Source of the DNA: CBDUUP01 sp965370435 | GTDB taxonomy: Bacteria > Chloroflexota > Anaerolineae > Anaerolineales > UBA11579 | Length of the DNA: 12,711 nucleotides | Direction: 5' to 3' | NCBI GenBank assembly: GCA_965370435.1 | Contig: CBDUUP010000099.1 | Location: 1-12,711, forward strand | In this document: positions 1 to 5,171 of the stretch, in pieces | Layout of the letters: each line of letters begins with the position of its first letter | Numbering within the stretch: position 1 is the first letter of the stretch | Program-made: the position numbers and the translations under genes | Notes under the pieces: model-generated | The model's database searches: none | The model's input: the letters and a program-made list of their open reading frames with translations, nothing else | What the model was told of the DNA's origin: nothing

Positions 1-12
1 TGTTACGGGTTA

Positions 13-678
13 TTAGTATCCTAGATCGGTTATCTTGTATTTCGCTCGAAAGCCGAGCAATCGCTCGGTTCCATCAATCAAACGGCGTATATTGGGCCTC
101 AAGGCGAAGACCAACAAACCCAGAGACATTAACCCGAAAATTACGTACTGCCAGGGTTCGCCCAAAGCCAACCACCGGTAAGTGAAGATCAAGATGGACA
201 TGCCCCCAATGCTCAAGGTTGTGGCGGAGGCGTAACCGACGAAATAGAATACCAATACACCGCCAATGAAGAGGATAAAAAATGCGGGCGGCCATAAGGC
301 GGTAGCTCCGCCCAAAGCGGTCGAGGCCCCCGCGCCGCCGTAGACTTTCAGCTTGCCATCCTCATCCCGGCGAATGAGGAAAATTGAGGCGTTGTGGCCG
401 ACGATTACCGCCACGGCGCTGAAAACCTCGATCCATTCTAGGTAAGGCTGGCCATCAAAGAAATAACGAGCCAGCATCACGGCCACGTAGCCTTTGCCGA
501 TGTCCAGGAAAGCCGTGGTTAATCCCACGCCAACGCCTCCCGCTCGCATGGCGTTGGTGCCGCCGGTCCTTCCGCTGGCGATCTCGCGCACATCTTTCCC
601 CGTGCGGAGTTTAACGATCAGGAAACCAAATGGGGTGGAGCCGATCAGGTAAGAGAGTATGATAAGCAGAATTTGCAT
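13..678 (-). CDS. plsY: PlsY-type glycerol-3-phosphate acyltransferase, divergent motifs
   Basis: PlsY is an integral membrane enzyme that transfers an acyl group from acyl-phosphate to glycerol-3-phosphate, the first step of phospholipid synthesis. The 221-residue product is close to the usual length of about 200 and has several hydrophobic segments. Three family motifs can be placed. Motif 1 reads SGRTGGTNAMR (35-45), against the usual SGNxGATN. Motif 2 has GH at 94-95 and then GGAGAST (114-120), where most members have GGKGVAT. Motif 3, RPNIRRLIDGTE (194-205), is near canonical. The stretch between GH and the glycine loop is longer and more charged than usual. The ATG is preceded by GAGGAGG about 12 nt upstream. 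It lies 83 nt after the JAMM gene on the same strand and may share its transcript. The fold assignment is strong. Normal catalytic chemistry is less certain because the motif 2 lysine is replaced by alanine. Confidence 0.88.
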   Translation of the reverse strand: MQILLIILSYLIGSTPFGFLIVKLRTGKDVREIASGRTGGTNAMRAGGVGVGLTTAFLDIGKGYVAVMLARYFFDGQPYLEWIEVFSAVAVIVGHNASIFLIRRDEDGKLKVYGGAGASTALGGATALWPPAFFILFIGGVLVFYFVGYASATTLSIGGMSILIFTYRWLALGEPWQYVIFGLMSLGLLVFALRPNIRRLIDGTERLLGFRAKYKITDLGY

Positions 679-715
679 ATCGTTCTTGAGCCTCCTCGAT
701 AGAATTTATTAAATT

Positions 716-721
716 ATTGTA
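716..721 (-). promoter_or_regulatory. possible extended -10 promoter for plsY
   Basis: On the minus strand TACAAT is preceded by TGG, matching an extended -10 element. It would start transcription near 709, about 30 nt before the plsY ATG. No good -35 is present at 16-18 nt spacing, so this is weak. plsY may simply be read through from the upstream JAMM gene. Confidence 0.3.
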
Positions 722-761
722 CCAGCATTCAGATAAACACGAAACCAGCTCTTGAGTTACT

Positions 762-1178
762 CTACGCTTGTACAGAATAAAAAACTTCCTGGACCTGTTT
801 TTCAAGGATGGTGAAGGCTCGGCATTGCCATTTCCCGTGATTTACACTCCAGATCAAGTGGATGGCTTCAGGGTAGGCGGCTTCAGCGACGTCGGTGGGC
901 GAGGGAATTTCCGGGCCGTTGGGGTGAGAATGGTAAATGGCCTGTAAGTCCCAGCCCCGATCCTCGATAGCCAGCATTGCCTGAAGCTGCTCCTCAGGGG
1001 CCATCCGGTAACGGGTGGGGCTGCGCTCGGCGTTGGTGATCTCAAAGACTCGGCGGCTTTGACCGCCCCTTCCGGCCACGATGCCGCAGGCTTCCTCCGG
1101 GGCCCGGCGGGCGACGTCGTCCCGCATCTGTTCCCAGTGGATTGAAGCAATTACTAGGCTGTTGTCTATCGGATCCAT
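762..1178 (-). CDS. JAMM/MPN+ (M67 family) zinc metallopeptidase
   Basis: This is a 138-residue stand-alone MPN+/JAMM domain, the family of zinc isopeptidases that cleave after ubiquitin-like or sulfur-carrier proteins. The metal-site motif is complete: glutamate in PEEACG (27-32, probably E29), H83 and H85 in HSHP, then S93 and D96, which fits E...H-S-H-x7-S-x-x-D. The reading frame is open much further upstream, but that stretch is arginine/proline-rich shadow translation of the neighbouring membrane protein. The ATG at 1178 places the domain start correctly and gives a 13-nt overlap with the preceding gene, implying translational coupling. The upstream Shine-Dalgarno is poor. No ThiS/MoaD-like or ubiquitin-like partner, E1 enzyme or cysteine biosynthesis gene is visible nearby, so the substrate is unknown. 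Confidence 0.9.
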   Translation of the reverse strand: MDPIDNSLVIASIHWEQMRDDVARRAPEEACGIVAGRGGQSRRVFEITNAERSPTRYRMAPEEQLQAMLAIEDRGWDLQAIYHSHPNGPEIPSPTDVAEAAYPEAIHLIWSVNHGKWQCRAFTILEKQVQEVFYSVQA

Positions 1179-1978
1179 AATGCCAGCAGCCAGATGGCGG
1201 CCAAGATCACCGCAGGTTCGATGATTGATTGAACCGGGTGTTTTTGATCGTTCAGGTTGCCCATATACACCGTCAAGGCATAAGCGGGGCCAAAAAGAGC
1301 CAGGCCATAGCTGATGGGTGTGATGGGCCAATAATGTAATGCAGCCGCGATTTGCCCGATAATGAGCGCCAGCGCAGCCGCCTGGCGGAAGTACCAACGC
1401 CCTCCCAGCCGAAGATGTGCCGCTCGCAGGAACACCAGACCAGCGATAGGAACTACAGCCGGCAGCAGGAATAAGAGGCGCGCGCCGGAGGCCCGTAGGG
1501 TTATGGTCAAAATGAGGTATAGGGCGAAAGATAGCGCGGTGAGTCCCGCCGCGGCGGCGGGATGGCGCAAATCCTGGGCGTCTACGGCGATATATTCGGC
1601 GATTAGGACCAGGATGAGGAGCAACCCCCCCACGCCGAAAAATACCCACCAAACCACGCCGGTAGGGAGGTTTTTCAGGGATACACCGAAAACCAGCGCG
1701 GTGAGAGCCGGGAGGATCCAATGCTCCAGGGTGCTCTTGCCCTCCAGGGAGGGATGTTCGCGCAGCAGCCAGTCGGCCCCCGTGGCGGTCAACCCCGCTA
1801 CCAGAACCCCGACAATAGTATTGGCGTTGAGCTGCCAGGCCAGGAATACGCCCGGAAGTTGCAGGGTGAATTCCCGGCTGGGAAGGTCTACAAAACGGGC
1901 GATCGCGTAGGCCAGCAGGATCGTGGCGGTCAGCACGCTCAATCGCTCAAAATCAGGAAGATTGCGAGATTTCAACAC
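1166..1978 (-). CDS. polytopic membrane protein, function unknown
   Basis: The 270-residue product is almost entirely hydrophobic, with about eight or nine predicted helices (roughly 13-31, 41-65, 84-102, 107-129, 142-161, 166-185, 198-216, 219-238 and 251-269). I see no catalytic motif or signal peptide. It may belong to one of the uncharacterised Chloroflexota membrane families (DUF5656 is a guess from memory). The start is GTG. GGAGG lies directly against it and is too close to act as a ribosome site, but a good promoter places the transcription start on the GTG itself, so the message is probably leaderless. It is the first gene of a minus-strand unit with the overlapping JAMM peptidase and then plsY. 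The conserved overlap-style arrangement may mean the two proteins act together, but no function can be assigned. Confidence 0.8.
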   Translation of the reverse strand: MLKSRNLPDFERLSVLTATILLAYAIARFVDLPSREFTLQLPGVFLAWQLNANTIVGVLVAGLTATGADWLLREHPSLEGKSTLEHWILPALTALVFGVSLKNLPTGVVWWVFFGVGGLLLILVLIAEYIAVDAQDLRHPAAAAGLTALSFALYLILTITLRASGARLLFLLPAVVPIAGLVFLRAAHLRLGGRWYFRQAAALALIIGQIAAALHYWPITPISYGLALFGPAYALTVYMGNLNDQKHPVQSIIEPAVILAAIWLLALWIR

Positions 1979-1984
1979 CCTCCG

Positions 1985-2013
1985 ATTGTACCCGTCTATG
2001 CCTGGTCTGCCAA
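1985..2013 (-). promoter_or_regulatory. sigma70-type promoter giving a leaderless GTG transcript
   Basis: On the minus strand, -35 TTGGCA (2013-2008) and -10 TACAAT (1990-1985) are separated by exactly 17 nt, each matching 5 of 6 consensus bases. Six bases after the -10 comes the GTG start at 1978, so the predicted +1 is the first base of the start codon. The parA promoter has the same geometry. Confidence 0.65.
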
Positions 2014-2071
2014 GCGGTGAAATTTCTTCACCTCCCGCAGGTTTGTCTTGATGCAGCCATTCTCAAGGAAA

Positions 2072-2086
2072 AATCTAGGCTAGATT
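2072..2086. repeat. perfect inverted repeat, operator-like
   Basis: AATCTAG-G-CTAGATT is a perfect 7-bp inverted repeat around one central base. It lies about 40 bp upstream of the small reading frame at 2127 and about 60 bp upstream of the minus-strand promoter. It could be a dimeric regulator site. Nothing links it to a particular protein. Confidence 0.4.
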
Positions 2087-2126
2087 GGTTAATTCGGTCT
2101 GAGAAACTACCTGCAGGAGGTTTAAG

Positions 2127-2198
2127 ATGACAACATTTGTGGACATCCCAATAGCCAGGGGTGTGAACAAGTGTTGTAGAAAAAATAATCAAATTTGA
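2127..2198 (+). CDS. possible 23-residue small ORF with strong RBS
   Basis: ATG at 2127 follows AGGAGGT with ideal spacing, one of the best ribosome sites in the window. The frame runs 23 codons, starting MTTFVDIPIARG and ending in a basic, cysteine-containing tail before TGA. The last third lies inside the left copy of the imperfect duplication (2171-2232), so this may be the start of a gene whose body was lost and replaced by repeat DNA, rather than a functional micropeptide. No clear promoter precedes it and no family is recognised. Confidence 0.3.
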   Translation: MTTFVDIPIARGVNKCCRKNNQI

Positions 2199-2232
2199 CG
2201 GGGGAGATAGAGAAAATCGGTCAGATTACCCA
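2171..2232 (+). repeat. imperfect direct repeat, copy A
   Basis: This 62-bp segment is related to 2301-2360. Both begin GTGT-N-GTAGAAAAAAT and end AGATTACCCA, with scattered differences between, many of them transitions. Roughly two thirds of positions agree in the alignable parts by eye. Confidence 0.6.
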
Positions 2233-2238
2233 TGCGAA

Positions 2239-2282
2239 GCATCCTGAGCTTGCCCTGAGCTTGTCGAAGGGTCGAAGGATGC
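2239..2282. repeat. nested REP-like palindromic element
   Basis: An outer unit, GCATCCTGAGCTTG (2239-2252) plus TCGAAGGATGC (2272-2282), is split exactly at its centre by an inner unit, CCCTGAGCTTGTCGAAGGG (2253-2271). Both carry the CCTGAGCTTGTCGAAGG core, so one copy appears to sit inside another. The ends GCATCC and GGATGC are inverted. The element sits between the two copies of the imperfect direct repeat. Confidence 0.8.
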
Positions 2283-2300
2283 GGCTCTGGCTGCGATAAA

Positions 2301-2360
2301 GTGTAGTAGAAAAAATGAGCACATTTTTTATTTGGTAGAGAGGATTGATTAGATTACCCA
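2301..2360 (+). repeat. imperfect direct repeat, copy B
   Basis: This is the second copy of the segment at 2171-2232, sharing the exact 11-mer GTAGAAAAAAT near the left end and the 10-mer AGATTACCCA at the right end. The region between the copies carries the nested palindrome. Confidence 0.6.
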
Positions 2361-2541
2361 GTCCAAATCTACATAATTTGATCGCATCCAATTCTAAAAT
2401 ACCGTCCCTCGAATCTCGAATCTCAGTGTATACTTTAGGGGATTGATTGCTTAGCGGGCGCGTTGTCACCATTCTCCAAATCCAGGCCCAGGCTTTCGAT
2501 CATTTTCAATCAGTTTTCCGTTTATCAAAGGAGAGGCGGTT

Positions 2542-3735
2542 ATGCGGATAGGTATGATGGTGGATACCTACAAACCATATATGAGCGGGGTGACAATGTA
2601 CATCGCGTTGAACAAGCAGCGCCTGGAAAGATTAGGACATGAAGTTTTCGTCTTCACCTTTGGGGGAGAGGACTACGTTGATGACGAGTCGAACATCATT
2701 CGTTCCCCTGGCCTTCCTCTGGTGGATAGCGGCTTTTACTTGAGCTTGCGGTATACCCGCGAGGCCCAAGATCTGCTGCATACGATGGATGTCATCCACG
2801 TCCATCACCCCTTCCTGAGCGGAACCCTGGCCGAGCGCTACCTTAAGAATTGGGACATCCCCGTGGTATTCACCATCCACTCTCGTTATAACTATATGAC
2901 CCAGACCTACTTGCCCATGATACCGGTGAAGGTGGGCGATTTGCTGATCCATGCCTACTTGCCCCGGCTCTGGCGCACCTGCGACCTGGTCATCGCCCCC
3001 TCGCCAGGGCTGCGCAAGGAGATGGAGGACTTTGAGATCGAAGCGCCAATTGAGGTCATCCCCAACGGCGTGGACATCAAACCTTTTCAGGAAGTGACCG
3101 AAGCTCAGGATCGCGCCCGGTTTGGATTTTCCCCCGATGACTTGATATTAGTGTACGTTGGCCGGTTGGGGCCGGAGAAAAATATCCCTTTTTTGCTGCG
3201 TTCATTTGCGGGCGTTGCGGAGGCTTTTGACAATGTCCGCTTGCTGCTCATTGGCGATGGACAAGAGCGCGAAAACGTGGAAGATCGAGTTCGTTATATG
3301 AATTTATCGAAGAAAGTGCATTTCACCGGCGAGATCCCCTACGATGAGATGCCCAGCTATCTCGCTATGGCGGACGCATTTGTGATCGCTTCTTTTATGG
3401 AAGTCCACCCGCTCACCGTGATTGAGGCTTTCGCTGCCGGGCTGCCCGTATTGGGAATTGACTCTCCCGGCGTTGGGGACACCATCCAGGATGGACGCAA
3501 TGGCTTTGTTACCTCTAATGATCTGGCGGCGTTCACTGCCAAGATGGTTCGCCTGGTGACCGAACACAGTCTGCGTCAGGAGATGAGTGAAAACGCCCGC
3601 AAGGACGCCGAAATGTATTCGATTGAACGCACCTGCCGGATCGTGCTGGGGCATTACCAACGTCTGGTGGATGAATCCTCTGGCCGAAAAATAGGTTTCT
3701 GGTCGCGGGTCAAGCGTACCTTCACCAGATCATGA
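2542..3735 (+). CDS. GT4-family glycosyltransferase
   Basis: The 397-residue protein is a GT-B fold, retaining glycosyltransferase of family GT4. The N-terminal domain begins MRIGMMVDTYKPYMSGV, the usual glycine-containing acceptor-side start, and contains DVIHVHHP (83-90). The donor domain shows IPNGVD (173-178), GRLGPEKN (207-214) and the EX7E pair E287/E295 in a segment ending EAFAAGLPV. The overall style resembles diacylglycerol glucosyltransferases and mannosyltransferases that make membrane glycolipids. That fits the nearby plsY, but the sugar and acceptor cannot be read from sequence. There is no signal peptide. The C-terminus is basic, with a tryptophan, and could touch the membrane. 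The ATG is preceded by AAAGGAGAGG at good spacing. It is the first gene of an operon, overlapping yraN by the ATGA tetranucleotide. Confidence 0.92.
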   Translation: MRIGMMVDTYKPYMSGVTMYIALNKQRLERLGHEVFVFTFGGEDYVDDESNIIRSPGLPLVDSGFYLSLRYTREAQDLLHTMDVIHVHHPFLSGTLAERYLKNWDIPVVFTIHSRYNYMTQTYLPMIPVKVGDLLIHAYLPRLWRTCDLVIAPSPGLRKEMEDFEIEAPIEVIPNGVDIKPFQEVTEAQDRARFGFSPDDLILVYVGRLGPEKNIPFLLRSFAGVAEAFDNVRLLLIGDGQERENVEDRVRYMNLSKKVHFTGEIPYDEMPSYLAMADAFVIASFMEVHPLTVIEAFAAGLPVLGIDSPGVGDTIQDGRNGFVTSNDLAAFTAKMVRLVTEHSLRQEMSENARKDAEMYSIERTCRIVLGHYQRLVDESSGRKIGFWSRVKRTFTRS

Positions 3736-4097
3736 CTAAGAATAGGCAAGCCGTAGGCCGGTGGGGTGAGGACGTCGCCGCAGCCTATCTCGCCGGGAAA
3801 GGCTACGAGATTTTGGCCCGAAATTTGCGAACCCCATACGGCGAGCTTGATCTGATCACCCGGCAAGGCGAGGCTTTGGTATTCGTGGAAGTCAAGACTC
3901 GCACCTCCCGAACCTTTGGTTTTCCAGAAGAAGCCGTCACCGCTGCTAAACAGCGCCACCTGTTGGAGTCGGCCCAATCCTACCTCCAAGAAAACCCTGA
4001 ATGGGAAGGCGAGTGGCGGATTGACGTGATCGCCATAGAACGCCTGGATCCTCGCCAGCCTCCCGAGATCACCCACTTCGAAAATGCCATCCTCTGA
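3732..4097 (+). CDS. yraN: YraN/UPF0102 family nuclease-fold protein
   Basis: The 121-residue protein matches the UPF0102 (YraN) family, a PD-(D/E)XK restriction-endonuclease-like fold of unsettled function, often linked with DNA processing or competence genes. Family marks are GRWGED near the start (9-14), GYEILARN (24-31), GELDLI (37-42, supplying D40) and VEVKTR (52-57, supplying E53 and K55), followed by the usual alanine-rich helix and RIDVIAI. The metal-binding triad D-E-K is intact. Length is normal. The start overlaps the glycosyltransferase stop (ATGA) and the end overlaps miaA by 14 nt, so the three genes are very likely co-transcribed and translationally coupled. Confidence 0.93.
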   Translation: MTKNRQAVGRWGEDVAAAYLAGKGYEILARNLRTPYGELDLITRQGEALVFVEVKTRTSRTFGFPEEAVTAAKQRHLLESAQSYLQENPEWEGEWRIDVIAIERLDPRQPPEITHFENAIL

Positions 4098-5019
4098 AGC
4101 CTTGCCGCCGCTGGTCGCCGTGGTTGGTCCCACTGCGGTGGGCAAGACCGAGATCGCTCTCCAATTGGCCGAGCGGCTGGAGGGCGAGATCGTCTCGGCT
4201 GATTCCCGGCTCTTCTATCGCGGCATGGACATCGGCACAGCAAAGCCGACCCCGCTTGAACAGGCCCGCGTGCCCCATCACCTGATTGATGTCGCCGACC
4301 CCGATGAAGTGTGGAGTCTGGCGGTCTTTCAACAGGCTGCCAATGCGGCGATCACGGAAATCCAGGCGAGAGGACGGCTGCCTTTCCTGGTTGGCGGCGC
4401 AGGACAATATATCAGAGCCGTGGTGGAGGGATGGGAGATTCCTCGGCAAGCGCCGGATCATCGCTTACGGGAAACCCTGGAGCAATGGGCTGGAGAGATC
4501 GGGCCGGATTCGCTGCATAACCGGCTGGGAGTTTTGGACCCCCAGGCCGCCGAGAGAATAGATCCTCGCAACCTCCGCCGGACTGTGCGGGCGCTGGAAG
4601 TGATCTTCCACACCGGACGGCGGTTTTCCGACCAGCGACTGCGCGGGCCTGCGCCTTACCGCACACTCACGCTGGGACTGATGCGCCCCAGACCAGAGCT
4701 TTACGCCCGGGTTGACGCCCGGATCCAAACCATGCTTGAAGCTGGCTTGGTGGCTGAAGTTCAAGGCTTGCTGGCGCAGGGATATTCCCCCGACTTGCCT
4801 ACGTTTTCAGCTATAGGCTACAAACAGATCCTCGACCACTTGCAAGGCCACGGCTCCCTGGAGGAGGCTGTGGTCCAGATCAAACGTCTCACCCGCCAGT
4901 TCGTGCGCCGCCAGGCCAACTGGTTCAAGGAGAGCGACCCCAGCATCAACTGGTTCCAGTTTAATGATGAGACCGAAGATGAGATGGTGAAATTGGCCCA
5001 GGAATGGATACAGGCATAA
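4084..5019 (+). CDS. miaA: tRNA dimethylallyltransferase MiaA
   Basis: MiaA transfers a dimethylallyl group to N6 of A37 in tRNAs reading codons that begin with U. The 311-residue product has the expected P-loop GPTAVGKT (15-22), ADSR with the general-base-type D40, YRGMDIGTAKP (45-55), IDPRNLRR (159-166), SAIGYKQ (242-248) and the TRQFVRRQANWF signature (270-281). Length is typical. One oddity is VGGAGQY (103-109), where the family usually has GGTGLY or GGTGQY. The conserved threonine is alanine (codon GCA). The start has almost no Shine-Dalgarno and overlaps yraN by 14 nt, so translation probably depends on coupling. No convincing terminator follows, and the downstream gene has its own promoter. 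Confidence 0.96.
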   Translation: MPSSEALPPLVAVVGPTAVGKTEIALQLAERLEGEIVSADSRLFYRGMDIGTAKPTPLEQARVPHHLIDVADPDEVWSLAVFQQAANAAITEIQARGRLPFLVGGAGQYIRAVVEGWEIPRQAPDHRLRETLEQWAGEIGPDSLHNRLGVLDPQAAERIDPRNLRRTVRALEVIFHTGRRFSDQRLRGPAPYRTLTLGLMRPRPELYARVDARIQTMLEAGLVAEVQGLLAQGYSPDLPTFSAIGYKQILDHLQGHGSLEEAVVQIKRLTRQFVRRQANWFKESDPSINWFQFNDETEDEMVKLAQEWIQA

Positions 5020-5092
5020 TTTCAAGAGTGTAGAACGACCAATTTGGCCCATTCAACGCCTCAATCTCATCCAAATTCAAGCTTAAAAAAGA

Positions 5093-5121
5093 TTGACATT
5101 CGTGCCATATAATTCTATACT
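5093..5121 (+). promoter_or_regulatory. near-consensus sigma70 promoter for the acyl-CoA ligase gene
   Basis: TTGACA (5093-5098) and TATACT (5116-5121) are separated by 17 nt, an almost perfect housekeeping promoter. The predicted start is near 5128, giving a leader of about 44 nt before the ATG at 5172. TATAAT at 5108-5113 lies inside the spacer but is only 9 nt from this -35. Confidence 0.8.
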
Positions 5122-5131
5122 CATAGTAATT

Positions 5132-5141
5132 ACAAATTTGT
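5132..5141. promoter_or_regulatory. perfect palindrome just after the predicted start site
   Basis: ACAAATTTGT is a perfect 10-bp palindrome a few bases downstream of the predicted transcription start of the acyl-CoA ligase gene. Its position suits an operator that blocks initiation or clearance. It does not match FadR or PsrA sites that I know, and AT-rich palindromes can arise by chance. Confidence 0.35.
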
Positions 5142-5171
5142 CATCAGTTTCACATTTCTCGGAGGAATGAT

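Larger units (their letters stand above)
1979..2541. other. divergent intergenic region rich in repeats
   Basis: This 563-bp spacer separates the minus-strand membrane-protein gene from the plus-strand glycosyltransferase. It holds the leaderless promoter at its left edge, a 15-bp perfect inverted repeat at 2072-2086, a possible 23-codon reading frame with a strong ribosome site, an imperfect duplicated segment and a nested REP-like palindrome. A TATACT at 2429-2434 could be a -10 for the glycosyltransferase operon, but no convincing -35 accompanies it. No RNA gene or large coding region is apparent. Confidence 0.7.

Noticed and set aside
1179..1721. Long N-terminal extension of the JAMM reading frame (to a 319-residue product)
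   Set aside because: The added residues are Arg/Pro/Gly-rich, lack any domain and are antisense-frame translation of the membrane protein gene on the same strand. The ATG at 1178 fits the MPN domain boundary.
5041..5077. Inverted repeat AATTTGG...CCAAATT after miaA as a terminator
   Set aside because: The stem is 7 bp, AT-rich, with a 23-nt loop and no T run following on the plus strand.
5108..5113. TATAAT as the -10 of the ligase promoter
   Set aside because: It is only 9 nt from TTGACA. TATACT at 5116-5121 gives the correct 17-nt spacing.
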